From the NCBI RefSeq assembly GCF_902652685.1, contig NZ_CACRUY010000007.1, positions 62,001 through 126,000 on the forward strand: a DNA stretch of 64,000 nt, in the 5' to 3' direction. The notes below the pieces were generated by a model. That model did not search any database. It was not told the origin of the DNA and saw only the letters and a program-made list of their open reading frames with translations. Below are positions 1-11,627 of this stretch, piece after piece. The position numbers were made by a program, and so were the translations under genes. The stretch comes from Mycobacterium sp. Marseille-P9652. GTDB lineage: Bacteria > Actinomycetota > Actinomycetes > Mycobacteriales > Mycobacteriaceae. Within the stretch, counting starts at the first letter, position 1. Every line of letters begins with the position of its first letter.

Positions 1-547
1 GCGCCAGCATCGGCGCGGCGAGGCTGCCGGACCGGTCGGCCAGCCAACCGAACACCCAGCCGGCGGCGCCGGTGACCAGCACCGTGGGCAGGACCGGCGC
101 GCCCGCCTCGCGCGCGTCGACGATGTGGGAGAGCCCAAAGGCGAAGGCCTGCAACATCCTTCCGCCGCGTCGGCCGAACGCGTCCGAGGCGGCGCGCGCC
201 AGCGCCGCGCGAAAGGCGGCCTCCTCGGCCCACACGGTGCCCAGGGGTATGCGCACCAGCAGCCAGACCCGCACCGACGGCGGCAGCTCGCGGGTGGCCA
301 TCGATGCGCGCACGGGCGGCAGCCACGCGGAGGCGGCGATCGCGCCGCCGGCCGCCGCCGCGGCCGCCGACCCGATCCGCAGGCCCGAACCCAGGCTCGG
401 TGGCCGCAGGCCGAGCCCAGGGCGGGTGCCCAGCACCAGCAACCCGCCGACGCCCGCCTGCGCCGCCACCCGCGTGGCGGTCGGCAGCCGCGGCGTCACA
501 AAGCTCCAGCCGACCAGGGCGGCGGCCAGCGCCAGCGCCCGAAGGCC
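1..547 (-). CDS. CPBP-family intramembrane protease, partial
   Basis: An open minus-strand frame begins at the end of purL and runs off the left edge, so the C-terminus is missing. About 180 residues are visible, rich in Ala, Leu and Gly with several membrane-like stretches. It contains the paired-glutamate motif EEAAFR (bases 226 to 209) and, about 25 residues later, an F-x3-H motif (FGLSH), the metal-site signature of CPBP (CAAX-type) proteases. M. tuberculosis has such a gene (Rv0804) directly after purL. The start is unresolved: the frame reads back into purL, no ATG or GTG occurs near the junction, and the first in-frame GTG is at 499, which would remove a hydrophobic segment. The gene is probably translationally coupled to purL. 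Function in mycobacteria is unknown to me. Confidence 0.72.
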
Positions 548-549
548 GC

Positions 550-3673
<3,124 letters not shown>

Positions 3674-3796
3674 GCAGCAACGGTAACCGCGGCGGCGGAC
3701 CCGTGGCGATGACCTCGGAGGTAATTGTGCCGCCGCACCGCGCGGGACACGCTTGCCACGACGCGCTCGATCGAAGCGCCCGACCCGGGAGGAATC

Positions 3797-4192
3797 ATGA
3801 CCGACATCCAATCCGCTCCGAAGTTCAGCGCCGAGGTGTTCGCGGCGTATTGGGCCGAGCCCACCATGTCCCGAGGCTTCGAGATCCTGGCCGACGACAT
3901 CGTCGGCTATTGGCCCGGCGATCCCGAGCCGGTCCGCGGCATCGAGCCGTACACGGCCAAGATTGCCGAAATACTCGACACGGCACCGGATCTAACCCTT
4001 GAGGTCATCGACAGCGCCACGGTGCCCGGCGCCGACCCGGGCGAGGAGCTGGTGTTCCTGCACTACGTCGGCCGCGGAACCGGCCCCGACGGGCCGTTCG
4101 AGATACGCGGAATCGACCGGGTCCGCACCCGCGACGGGATCGTCGTGGAGAACGTGATCCGTTACGAGCCGATGTTCGTCGGCCGGTCCTGA
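3797..4192 (+). CDS. SnoaL-like / NTF2-fold protein
   Basis: A 131-residue cone-fold protein (SnoaL-like, nuclear transport factor 2 superfamily). These are small-molecule isomerases, cyclases or binding proteins, and the substrate cannot be read from sequence. Visible features are the opening helix FSAEVFAAYWAEP, the ILADDIVGYWPGD segment and a C-terminal sheet with DRVRTRDGIVVENVIRYEP, typical of the fold. The ATG at 3797 is preceded by GGAGGA six bases upstream, which decides the start over an earlier in-frame codon at 3725. It is divergent from the XRE regulator gene, so the two may form a regulator/target pair. It ends 8 bases before a strong hairpin. Confidence 0.85.
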   Translation: MTDIQSAPKFSAEVFAAYWAEPTMSRGFEILADDIVGYWPGDPEPVRGIEPYTAKIAEILDTAPDLTLEVIDSATVPGADPGEELVFLHYVGRGTGPDGPFEIRGIDRVRTRDGIVVENVIRYEPMFVGRS

Positions 4193-4200
4193 GTGGGATC

Positions 4201-4240
4201 GAGTGTGCGCTCGCGCACTCAAGTGCGCGGGCGCACACTC
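4201..4240. terminator. Long hairpin between convergent genes
   Basis: Bases 4201-4218 pair with 4223-4240 in an 18-base-pair stem with a TCAA loop; the only imperfection is a T/G wobble at the eleventh pair. It lies between the SnoaL gene ending at 4192 and the convergent VOC gene, whose stop codon ends inside it at 4239. No U tract follows, as is usual for mycobacterial hairpins. It is probably a bidirectional terminator. Confidence 0.7.
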
Positions 4241-4586
4241 ACTGCCCCACCACGCAGAACACGTTGCCCTCGGGATCGGCCAGCACCACCCATCGGAAGT
4301 TCTCGCCGAACGAGTGCCGGCCCAGCTCGCGCGCCCCGGCCGCCGTCAGCCGGGACGCCTCGGCGTCGACGTCAGCAGCACTGAAGTCGAGGTGCACGCG
4401 GTTCTTCCCCGGCGTCGGATCGGGCACCTTCTGGAAGCCGAGCTTGGGTCCGTCCGGCAACGTGACGGCGGTGAACTCGTCGGCGAGCAGTTCCTGCGTC
4501 GTGCCGCCGAACTGCTCGGCCCACCAGCCGGCCAGCTGCGCCGGGTCGCTGCAGTCGAAGGTCACCATCTCCACTGTGAGCGCCAT
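4239..4586 (-). CDS. VOC-family (glyoxalase-like) protein
   Basis: A 115-residue vicinal-oxygen-chelate protein, equivalent to M. tuberculosis Rv0801. The N-terminal VEMVTFDCSDPAQLAGWWAEQFGG and the later VHLDFSAADVDAEASRL and WVVLADPEGNVFCVV are the two halves of the paired beta-alpha-beta fold, with His and Glu positions suited to metal binding. It starts at the ATG at 4586. A much longer frame continues upstream but only as an artefact over pepC. The substrate is unknown. pepC ends 11 bases upstream on the same strand, so the two are probably one transcript. Confidence 0.88.
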   Translation of the reverse strand: MALTVEMVTFDCSDPAQLAGWWAEQFGGTTQELLADEFTAVTLPDGPKLGFQKVPDPTPGKNRVHLDFSAADVDAEASRLTAAGARELGRHSFGENFRWVVLADPEGNVFCVVGQ

Positions 4587-4597
4587 ACGCTCAGACC

Positions 4598-5866
4598 TTA
4601 GGCGCCGACGGTCTCCGGGGAAAGAAACGCTTGCAGCGCAGCCGAATAGGCGGCCACGTCGCGGGCGCCCATCAACTCGCGCGCGGAGTGCATCGCGAGC
4701 TGGGGCGCGCCGACGTCGACGGTGGGGATGCCCGTGCGCGCCGAGGCGAGCGGACCGATCGTCGACCCGCACGGCAGGTCGGCGCGGTGCTCGTAGCGCT
4801 GGAGGGCGACCCCCGCCTGCTCGCACGCCAGGGCGAACGCCGCCGCCGTGCGCCCGTCGGTGGCGTACCGGAGGTTCGGGTGCACCTTGAGCACCGGCCC
4901 GCCGTTGACCTCGATGAGGTGGGCGGGCTCGTGGCGCTCCGGGTAGTTGGGGTGGGTGGCGTGCGCCATGTCCGCCGAGGCCAGCAGCGACGCCGGCAGC
5001 CGGCGCAGATAGTCCTGACGGTCGCCGCCGGCGGCCAGCACGATCCGTTCCAGCACGGTGCCCAGTAGGTCGGACTGCGCCCCGTGGTCGGACGCGGACC
5101 CGACCTCCTCGTGGTCGAAAAGCACCAGCACGGGGTGGTATTCGCCGGGCTCGGCCGCGAGCAACGCCTCCAGACCCGCATAGCAACTTGCCTGATTGTC
5201 CAGGCGCGGAGCGCTGAGCATGCTCGCGTCGGCACCGACCACCCTTGACGGCGTCAGGTCGTGCGTCATGAGGTCGGCGGACAACACGTCGCCGGGTGCC
5301 ACCCCGGCACGCTCGGCGACGTAGTCGACGAACGACGCCGGTTCGGCGCCGGCGGCCCACACCGCGTTCAGGTGGCGCTGCGGGTCGAGCGTCAGCGACT
5401 TACGGTCCTCGGCCAGGTGGATGGCGAGCTGCGGAACCCGCAGGATCGGGTCGTCGATCCGCACGAGCCGGTGAGCGACGCCCGCGCCGTCGCGGATTGA
5501 CAGCCGCCCGCTGATACCCAGATCGCGGTCGAGCCAAGAGTTGAGCCACGCTCCCCCGTACGGCTCGAGCGCCACGACCCGCCAGCCGACCACCAGCCGG
5601 TCGGGGTGTTGCTTGACCCGAAGGTTGGGGCTGTCGGTGTGCGCGCCGACGATTCGGAACGGCCGCGCGTTTGCGTCGGAGTTCCAGGCGATCAGGGATC
5701 CCGCGCGGACCGTGAAGTAACGGCCAGGTGTGTCCGGCCAGCGGTCGGCTTCGGCGAGTTCGGCGTATCCGGCCGCGGTCAGCCGCGCCGCGACCGTCGC
5801 GCAGGCGTGAAACGGCGACGGGGACGCGTCGATGAATTCGCAGAGGCCTGCGGCGCTGGCCGACAT
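4598..5866 (-). CDS. pepC: M18-family aminopeptidase PepC
   Basis: A 422-residue cytoplasmic dinuclear-zinc aminopeptidase, family M18 (aspartyl-aminopeptidase type), which removes N-terminal residues from peptides. The metal and catalytic motifs appear in order: [14 protein letters not shown] near residue 80, [14 protein letters not shown] near 225, [10 protein letters not shown] near 250, CGSTIGP and [10 protein letters not shown] near the C-terminus. The start at 5866 gives [20 protein letters not shown], which matches the Rv0800 start that I recall. Upstream in-frame ATGs at 5875 and 5878 are alternatives. It is divergent from the DyP gene across a repeat-containing 172-base gap. Confidence 0.95.
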   Translation of the reverse strand: MSASAAGLCEFIDASPSPFHACATVAARLTAAGYAELAEADRWPDTPGRYFTVRAGSLIAWNSDANARPFRIVGAHTDSPNLRVKQHPDRLVVGWRVVALEPYGGAWLNSWLDRDLGISGRLSIRDGAGVAHRLVRIDDPILRVPQLAIHLAEDRKSLTLDPQRHLNAVWAAGAEPASFVDYVAERAGVAPGDVLSADLMTHDLTPSRVVGADASMLSAPRLDNQASCYAGLEALLAAEPGEYHPVLVLFDHEEVGSASDHGAQSDLLGTVLERIVLAAGGDRQDYLRRLPASLLASADMAHATHPNYPERHEPAHLIEVNGGPVLKVHPNLRYATDGRTAAAFALACEQAGVALQRYEHRADLPCGSTIGPLASARTGIPTVDVGAPQLAMHSARELMGARDVAAYSAALQAFLSPETVGA

Positions 5867-5924
5867 GCTCACCATCATCGCTGTCCGCACGAGTGGTGTG
5901 CGCGCCAGGTCGGACGTCGCGCCC

Positions 5925-6032
5925 GGCGCGGCTCCACACTTGCGCCGCATCGCGGCGCTCGTCGTCGCCACGCTCGGCGTATGGCGCGGCTCCATACTCG
6001 CGCCGCATCGCGGCGCTCGTCGTCGCCACGCT
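5925..6032. repeat. 58-bp tandem duplication in the pepC/dyp gap
   Basis: A unit starting GGCGCGGCTCCA occurs at 5925 and again at 5983. The first 50 bases of the two copies differ at only two positions, and the period is 58 bases. The second copy ends about six bases before the DyP start codon, so the repeat occupies the promoter and leader region of the encapsulin operon. Its core resembles GC-rich small intergenic repeats I have seen in M. avium complex sequences. Confidence 0.8.
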
Positions 6033-6038
6033 AGGGTC

Positions 6039-7055
6039 ATGGGAGTGCCTCCGGTCCAGCCGCAACCCATCCTCGAGCCGTTGACGCCTGCCGCGATCTT
6101 CCTCGTGGTCACGATCGACGACGGCGGCGAGCAGGCTGTGCGCGACGCGCTCCCGGACATCTCCGGACTGGTGCGCGCGATCGGGTTCCGCGAACCGCCG
6201 AAACGGCTGTCGGCAATCGCCTCGATCGGCTCCGACGCGTGGGACCGGTTGTTCTCCGGGCCACGCCCCGCCGAACTGCATCCGTTCATCGAGCTGCGCG
6301 GCCCGCGGCACACCGCGCCGGCCACACCCGGTGACCTGTTGTTCCACATCCGCGCCGAGAGCCTCGACGTCTGTTTCGAGCTGGCCGACCGCATCCTGCG
6401 GGCGATGGAGGGCGCGGTCACCGTCGTCGACGAGGTGCACGGGTTCCGCTACTTCGACAACCGCGACCTGCTCGGCTTCGTCGACGGCACCGAGAACCCC
6501 GACGGCGCGCTGGCGGTCAGCGCCACCCGGATCGGCGCCGAGGACCCGGACTTCGCCGGATCGTGTTACGTACACGTGCAGAAGTACCTGCACACGATGT
6601 CGTCGTGGAACTCGTTGCCGGTCAACGAGCAGGAGCTGGTGATCGGCCGGACCAAACTCGAGAACCTCGAGATGGACGACGACGAGAAGCCGGCGAACTC
6701 CCACATCGCGCTGAACGTCATCACCGACGAGGACGGCACCGAGCTGAAGATCGTGCGGCACAACATGCCGTTCGGCGACCTCGGCAAGGGCGAGTACGGG
6801 ACCTATTTCATCGGCTATTCCCGCACCCCCCGCGTCACCGAGCAGATGCTCGAGAACATGTTCCTCGGCGACCCGCCCGGAAACACCGATCGCATCCTGG
6901 AGTTCTCCACGGCGGTCACCGGATCGCTGTTCTTCTCCCCGACGGTCGACTTCCTCGACGACCCACCGCCGCTTCCCACCTCCGCGGAACCCGCGGCGCC
7001 GCTCCACGACGACGGCTCACTGTCGATCGGCAGCCTGAAAGGAACCACCCAATGA
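6039..7055 (+). CDS. dyp: Dye-decolorizing peroxidase, encapsulin cargo
   Basis: A 338-residue haem peroxidase of the DyP family (M. tuberculosis Rv0799c), which oxidises substrates with H2O2. The family motif GFVDGTENP supplies the catalytic aspartate (Asp149), the likely proximal histidine is in VRHNMPFG (His241), and the distal arginine is in IGYSRTP (Arg262). The C-terminus ends in [12 protein letters not shown], a typical encapsulin cargo-loading peptide, after a Pro/Ala-rich linker. The ATG at 6039 gives [19 protein letters not shown], which agrees with the tuberculosis protein as recalled. The stop overlaps the encapsulin start by ATGA, so the enzyme and its shell are translationally coupled. 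Confidence 0.96.
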   Translation: MGVPPVQPQPILEPLTPAAIFLVVTIDDGGEQAVRDALPDISGLVRAIGFREPPKRLSAIASIGSDAWDRLFSGPRPAELHPFIELRGPRHTAPATPGDLLFHIRAESLDVCFELADRILRAMEGAVTVVDEVHGFRYFDNRDLLGFVDGTENPDGALAVSATRIGAEDPDFAGSCYVHVQKYLHTMSSWNSLPVNEQELVIGRTKLENLEMDDDEKPANSHIALNVITDEDGTELKIVRHNMPFGDLGKGEYGTYFIGYSRTPRVTEQMLENMFLGDPPGNTDRILEFSTAVTGSLFFSPTVDFLDDPPPLPTSAEPAAPLHDDGSLSIGSLKGTTQ

Positions 7056-7852
7056 AGAACAACCTGTATCGCGAACTGGCACCGATCACCGACGCCGCTT
7101 GGGACGAAATCGAGATGGAGGCGACGCGCACGTTCAAACGTCACATCGCCGGACGGCGCGTGGTGGACGTCAGCGGCCCGGGCGGGCCGACGACCGCCGC
7201 GGTCAGCACCGGCCGCCTGACGGACGTCGCGGCCCCCACCGACGGCGTGGTGGCCCACCTACGGGCCAGCAAACCCCTTGTCCGCCTGCGTGTTCCGTTC
7301 AACCTGTCGCGCACCGAGATCGACAATGTCGAGCGGGGCGCCAACGACTCCGACTGGGACCCGGTCAAGGCGGCGGCCAAGAAGCTGGCCTTCGTCGAGG
7401 ACCGCACGATCTTCGAGGGCTACGCGGAGGCATCGATTGACGGCATCCGCAGCTGCAGCTCGAACCCGGCGCTGACGCTGCCGGAGGACCCCCGTCAAAT
7501 TCCGGACGTGATCACACAGGCGATCTCCGAACTCAGGCTGGCCGGTGTCGACGGCCCGTATTCGGTGCTGCTGTCGGCCGACGTCTATACAAGGGTCAGC
7601 GAAACCACCGAACACGGATACCCGATCCTCGAACACATCGACCGCCTGGTTCCGGGCGACATCATCTGGGCGCCGGCCATTGACGGCGCCTTCGTACTGA
7701 CCACCCGCGGCGGCGACTTCGACCTGCAGCTGGGCACCGACGTGGCCATCGGCTACCTCAATCACGACGCCGACAACGTGCAGCTCTACCTGCAGGAGAC
7801 GCTGACGTTCCTGTGCTACACCGCCGAGGCGGCCGTCTCCCTGGCCCCCTAG
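7052..7852 (+). CDS. cfp29: Encapsulin shell protein (Cfp29 type)
   Basis: A 266-residue HK97-fold shell protein that self-assembles into an icosahedral protein nanocompartment. The N-terminal [17 protein letters not shown] is the conserved segment that forms the inner-surface cargo-binding groove, and the body follows the encapsulin pattern (AWDEIEMEATRTFKRHIAGRR, LVPGDIIWAPAIDGAFVLTTRGGDF). It is the orthologue of M. tuberculosis Cfp29 (Rv0798c), known to package the DyP peroxidase. The start ATG overlaps the dyp stop. I see no other nearby gene ending in the cargo peptide, so DyP is the dedicated local cargo. Confidence 0.97.
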   Translation: MKNNLYRELAPITDAAWDEIEMEATRTFKRHIAGRRVVDVSGPGGPTTAAVSTGRLTDVAAPTDGVVAHLRASKPLVRLRVPFNLSRTEIDNVERGANDSDWDPVKAAAKKLAFVEDRTIFEGYAEASIDGIRSCSSNPALTLPEDPRQIPDVITQAISELRLAGVDGPYSVLLSADVYTRVSETTEHGYPILEHIDRLVPGDIIWAPAIDGAFVLTTRGGDFDLQLGTDVAIGYLNHDADNVQLYLQETLTFLCYTAEAAVSLAP

Positions 7853-8003
7853 AAGCCCGGAAATTGGCCTGACATAAGCACTTTCGCACCACGGCCGAAC
7901 GCTGTACGGCCGGCTCACCAGTTGCACATCAGGATGGCGACCGCCGGCCCACACTGACCACATGGCAGACCCGGCTGTTGCGCACCGTCGACTTGATGCA
8001 TAC

Positions 8004-8019
8004 TGGGTCACGCAACCCA
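8004..8019. promoter_or_regulatory. TGGG-N8-CCCA operator-like site before the hydrolase gene
   Basis: TGGGTCACGCAACCCA lies 39 bases upstream of the chosen hydrolase start. It shares its outer half-sites and the TGGGTCAC core with the two sites at 10389 and 10412. Binding by the double TetR protein encoded at 9009 is an inference. Confidence 0.6.
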
Positions 8020-8058
8020 AACTGGGGTTCCCGCCGTCACGCCGCGAGGAGGCAACTC

Positions 8059-8937
8059 GTGCCGCCAGTCCACCATCGCCACGCCAGCGTCGACGCCCAT
8101 CGCCTGTTCTATCGGGAGGCAGGCGATGCGAACGCGCCCACACTGGTGCTGCTGCACGGCTTTCCGACCAGCTCGTACATGTTCCGTAATCTGATTCCCG
8201 CGATTGCCGATCGATACCACGTGATCGCGCCGGACCATCTGGGCTTCGGGCTCTCCGATGCGCCGCCCGTCACGGATTTCGACTACACCTTCGACGCCTT
8301 GACGGACCTGACAGAGCGCCTGCTGGAGACCCTGGGGTGTAATCGTTACGCCATCTACGTCCAGGACTATGGCGCCCCCATCGGTTGGCGGCTCGCTCTG
8401 CGCCGCCCACTCGCCATCGAGGCGATCATCACGCAGAACGGCAACGGATACGACGCCGGATTCGTGGAGAGCTTCTGGAAAATCGTCCAGGCTTACCAGC
8501 GCGAACCAACCGTGGACACCGAGACCGCGGTGCGGCAGTTCTTCACGTTGGAGGCCACCCGATGGCAGTACCTCACCGGGGTCCCCGACGAAACGGTGGT
8601 CGACCCGGAATGCTGGCACCATGACCACGCCTTGATTTCGCGGCCGGGCAACGACCTCATCCAACTGAAGCTGTTGCGTGACTACGCAACCAACGCACCG
8701 CTGTACCAGCGACTGCACGAGTATTTTCGGGCCAGCCAAGTGCCACTGCTAGCCGTGTGGGGCCGCGGTGACGAAATCTTCGGGCCGGCCGGGGCCGAAG
8801 CGTTTGGTGAGGACCTTCCCGACGCCGAGATCCATCTGCTCGACGGTGGACACTTTCTGCTCGAATCCGCTCTGGACGATGTCACGCTGCGGATTCGCGA
8901 CTTCCTCGCCCGGCGCCTTTCGACGGCGCCGGGATAG
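8059..8937 (+). CDS. Alpha/beta hydrolase with aspartate nucleophile
   Basis: A 292-residue alpha/beta-hydrolase of the epoxide hydrolase / haloalkane dehalogenase branch. The oxyanion motif HGFPTSSY is near residue 33, the nucleophile elbow is VQDYGAPIG with Asp103, the acid lies around AVWGRGDE and the catalytic His is in DGGHFLLE near residue 270. Proven haloalkane dehalogenases usually have Trp after the nucleophile and Asn in the HGNP loop; here these are Tyr and Phe, so dehalogenation is unproven and ester, epoxide or C-C cleavage is equally possible. The GTG at 8059 has AGGAGG six bases upstream, which decides the start over TTG at 7978. It is the first gene of the accessory cluster. 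Confidence 0.85.
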   Translation: MPPVHHRHASVDAHRLFYREAGDANAPTLVLLHGFPTSSYMFRNLIPAIADRYHVIAPDHLGFGLSDAPPVTDFDYTFDALTDLTERLLETLGCNRYAIYVQDYGAPIGWRLALRRPLAIEAIITQNGNGYDAGFVESFWKIVQAYQREPTVDTETAVRQFFTLEATRWQYLTGVPDETVVDPECWHHDHALISRPGNDLIQLKLLRDYATNAPLYQRLHEYFRASQVPLLAVWGRGDEIFGPAGAEAFGEDLPDAEIHLLDGGHFLLESALDDVTLRIRDFLARRLSTAPG

Positions 8938-8959
8938 GAGGGCCGACGCGCCCCACCAG

Positions 8960-8986
8960 TGGGCTGGATATCCCATTACCGCGGTA
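8960..8986. promoter_or_regulatory. Operator-like sites before the double tetR gene
   Basis: Bases 8960-8975 read TGGGCTGGATATCCCA, again TGGG-N8-CCCA. Two bases further (8977-8986) is the perfect palindrome TACCGCGGTA. Both sit within 50 bases of the tetR start codon and suggest autoregulation. Confidence 0.5.
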
Positions 8987-9008
8987 GTGTGCGGGCTAGC
9001 CTGAGGCG

Positions 9009-10358
9009 ATGGCGGGTCCCGACGTTCGCGAGGAACAACGGTTGACCGCCAAAGGGCGCCTCACCCGCGACCGAATCGTGCAAGCGGCCGCCGAACTGAT
9101 CGTCAACGAGGGGCTGTCGGCGGCGAGCATGGACAACGTGCGGAAGGCGGCGTCGGTCAGCGGCTCTCAACTCGCGCACTACTTCACGGACAAAAGCGCC
9201 TTGATACGGGCGGTCATCAGGCGCCAAATCGGTGTCGTTCTCGATTTTCACCGGCAGCCTCGCCTTGGCGGCCTGGAGTCATTCGACGACTTCGAGCGAT
9301 GGATCGATCTGAACATGCGCTACCTGCGTCGGATCGGGTACACCGGCACGCCCACGTACCATGCCCTCGCCGCGCAGCTCGTGAAGTCCGACGACATGAC
9401 GCGTGCCACCCTGGCCGAGGGGTACCGGGGCTGGATCGAAATGCTCCAAGGGGCCATCACGCGGATGAAAGACAGCGGTGTGCTGGTCAAACACGCCGAC
9501 CCCCGGAACGTGGCGCTGGTCATCGTTGCCGCTCATCAGGGTGGCGGGACACTGGCATTCACGTATCGGGCCGAATGGCCGCATGCGGATGCCGTTCGGT
9601 TTGCGGTGAACTTTTTGCGACTGTTCGCAGACGACCCCGTCGAGCGAACCGCGCGTCCCGTGCGGCGACCCCGAGGTGGGCCTGGGCGGTCCAGCCGAGT
9701 GCGCAACGGGGGCAATATGCCTGAGAGTGCGCGGCTCACGCAGAAGGGACTGGCGACGCGGGCCCGCATCGTCGGCGCCGCCGCCCGCCTCATGTTTGCC
9801 CGGGGGGTCGCCGACACGAGCATCGATCAGGTCCGCCGGGCGGCAGGGGTGAGCGGGTCGCAGATCTCCCATTACTTTCACGACAAGGACGAGTTGACCC
9901 GTCGCGTCGTGGCCGCCCGCCGCGACGAGGTCCGGGATTTTCACACCCAACCGGCGTTGGGCAGCCTCGACGGCTTCGATGCGCTGCAGGCGTGGGCCGA
10001 CGCCTGCATTGCCGCAACGGACGCCGTCTATCGAGTGGGTGGCTGCGTTTACGGATCGCTGGCCGGCGAGTTGATCGAGGCCGGAGATCAAGTACGACAG
10101 GAACTTTCGGCTGGGTACGACGAGTGGATCGCACTTTTCAAGAACGGCCTGACGGCGATGCGTGACCGTGGCGAGTTGCGTCCCGACGCCGATCCGCGCC
10201 ACCTGGCCGTATCGCTCGTGGTGGCCCATCAGGGTGGCGCCATGCTCACCCACGCCACCAACGAGCCCGAGCCAATGCGGGTGGCCGTCAATGCCGCCGT
10301 CGACTACGTGCGCTCGTTCGCCGCGCGAAGGTCGACCCAACGCCGAGCGAAGATTTGA
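9009..10358 (+). CDS. Double TetR-family regulator (two fused TetR units)
   Basis: A 449-residue protein made of two complete TetR/AcrR units in one uninterrupted frame. Unit 1 (about 15-205) has the HTH TMDNVRKAASVSGSQLAHYF-like segment and unit 2 (about 240-440) repeats it (SIDQVRRAAGVSGSQISHYF). The C-terminal domains also match each other (VALVIVAAHQGGGTLA versus LAVSLVVAHQGGAMLT). A Pro/Arg/Gly-rich linker joins them. TetR proteins normally act as homodimers, so this may be a covalent dimer. An ATG at 9718 opens unit 2 and could allow internal initiation. Nearby TGGG-N8-CCCA sites are candidate operators. The ligand is unknown. Confidence 0.85.
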   Translation: MAGPDVREEQRLTAKGRLTRDRIVQAAAELIVNEGLSAASMDNVRKAASVSGSQLAHYFTDKSALIRAVIRRQIGVVLDFHRQPRLGGLESFDDFERWIDLNMRYLRRIGYTGTPTYHALAAQLVKSDDMTRATLAEGYRGWIEMLQGAITRMKDSGVLVKHADPRNVALVIVAAHQGGGTLAFTYRAEWPHADAVRFAVNFLRLFADDPVERTARPVRRPRGGPGRSSRVRNGGNMPESARLTQKGLATRARIVGAAARLMFARGVADTSIDQVRRAAGVSGSQISHYFHDKDELTRRVVAARRDEVRDFHTQPALGSLDGFDALQAWADACIAATDAVYRVGGCVYGSLAGELIEAGDQVRQELSAGYDEWIALFKNGLTAMRDRGELRPDADPRHLAVSLVVAHQGGAMLTHATNEPEPMRVAVNAAVDYVRSFAARRSTQRRAKI

Positions 10359-10388
10359 CACCGACCTCACACCAGGACTGGACAGGAA

Positions 10389-10431
10389 TGGGTCACACGG
10401 CCCATAATTAGTGGGTCACACGGCCCATAAT
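10389..10431. promoter_or_regulatory. Two identical 20-bp operator repeats before the dehydrogenase
   Basis: TGGGTCACACGGCCCATAAT occurs at 10389-10408 and again, base for base, at 10412-10431, a 23-base period. Each repeat contains an imperfect inverted repeat (TGGGTC with GGCCCA). They lie between the double tetR gene and the dehydrogenase start at 10520. Tandem operators facing a double-headed TetR protein are the natural reading. Confidence 0.75.
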
Positions 10432-10519
10432 GAGGGCCAGGGTGGGGAACGACGTCCGACGCTGCATCGATGAACCGGTGTTCGCCGACGTGTCAACGAG
10501 TCAGGAAGAGGCACAACAC

Positions 10520-11569
10520 ATGTCGATCACCGATGCACGCACAACGCCTCTCACGCAGCCGACCGTGGTCCGTGAGGAGCCCGGCGGGGAGATGATGCGG
10601 GCGATCGTGTTAGACGGCTTCGGTGGGCTCGAGAAGCTTGTCTACACCGACATTCCCAAGCCGCTGCCGAAAGACGGCGAGGTCGTCATCGCGGTCAAGG
10701 GCTTCGGAATCAACCACGCCGAGATGCACATGCGGCGGGGCGAGTGGGCCGAAGCCGCCGAGGTGAGCGGGATCGAATGCGTCGGGATCGTCGACGCATG
10801 TCCAGGGGGCGAATTCCGGGTTGGCGCGAAGGTGGCGGCGCTGATGGGGGGCCTCGGTCGAACCGTCAACGGCAGCTACGCCGAGTTCACGCGGGTGCGC
10901 GCGGACAACGTCGCACTCATCGAATCCGACCTGCCCTGGTCAACGCTGGCCGCGCTGCCCGAGACCTATGCCGTGGCCTGGACGTGCCTGTTTCGCAACC
11001 TCAACCTGAGCGCCGGACACACGCTCCTGCTGCGCGGCGCGACCTCCTCTTTCGGACAGGCCGCACTCAAGCTGGCGGTCGCCGCCGGCGCCGCCGTCAT
11101 CGCGACCACCCGCAACCCCGAACGCGCTGGGCTCCTCATGAGCCTCGGCGCATCGCGGGTCGAGCTGGAGAGGCCGGACCTTGCCTCCCACCTCAACGAG
11201 TCCCGGCAACTCGACGCTGTTCTCGACCTGGTCGGAAACAGCACCATCCACGATTCCCTGGACATGCTGCGCCGCGGCGGCACCGCATGTCTGGCGGGAT
11301 GGCTTGGTGGACTGGAACCGATCTCCGACTTCAATCCGTTGTTGCGCATGCCAAGTGGGGTAAACCTCAACTTCTTCGGCAGCTTCGTGTTCGGAACTCC
11401 GAGTTTCCCTCTTTCCGACGTGCCCCTGCAAGACATCGCCCGGCAGGTCGCCGAGGGCAAGCTCGACGCCAAGCCGGCACGTGTCTTCCCTTTCGACCAG
11501 ATCCGCGAGGCGCACCGAGTCATGGAGGCGGGACAGGCCGGCGGCAAGATGGTCGTCGTCATGCAGTGA
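10520..11569 (+). CDS. Medium-chain dehydrogenase/reductase, quinone-oxidoreductase type
   Basis: A 349-residue NAD(P)-dependent oxidoreductase of the MDR superfamily. The N-terminal GroES-like fold (FGINHAEMHMRRGEW, then SGIECVGIVDACPGGEF) lacks the Cys and His ligands of the zinc alcohol dehydrogenases, so it is probably a zinc-independent quinone or enoyl reductase. The nucleotide-binding half includes LLRGATSSFGQAALKLA near residue 175. The ATG at 10520 is preceded by AGGAAG at a slightly long spacing and the upstream in-frame codon at 10430 lies in the operator region, so I reject it. It sits behind two operator repeats and ahead of a HAD hydrolase gene. Confidence 0.87.
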   Translation: MSITDARTTPLTQPTVVREEPGGEMMRAIVLDGFGGLEKLVYTDIPKPLPKDGEVVIAVKGFGINHAEMHMRRGEWAEAAEVSGIECVGIVDACPGGEFRVGAKVAALMGGLGRTVNGSYAEFTRVRADNVALIESDLPWSTLAALPETYAVAWTCLFRNLNLSAGHTLLLRGATSSFGQAALKLAVAAGAAVIATTRNPERAGLLMSLGASRVELERPDLASHLNESRQLDAVLDLVGNSTIHDSLDMLRRGGTACLAGWLGGLEPISDFNPLLRMPSGVNLNFFGSFVFGTPSFPLSDVPLQDIARQVAEGKLDAKPARVFPFDQIREAHRVMEAGQAGGKMVVVMQ

Positions 11570-11627
11570 GGCAGCCGGGAATGCGGAGGCCACACGCCGC
11601 CGAACGAAGGAATCTTGAGCGCCGACT

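Noticed and set aside
5400-7007. A 535-codon minus-strand frame covering the DyP gene
   Set aside because: It is the antisense shadow of dyp and pepC; its composition is Arg/Val/Gly-rich without any motif.
10430-10519. N-terminal extension of the dehydrogenase
   Set aside because: It would start inside the second operator repeat and adds residues unlike any family member; ATG 10520 is better.
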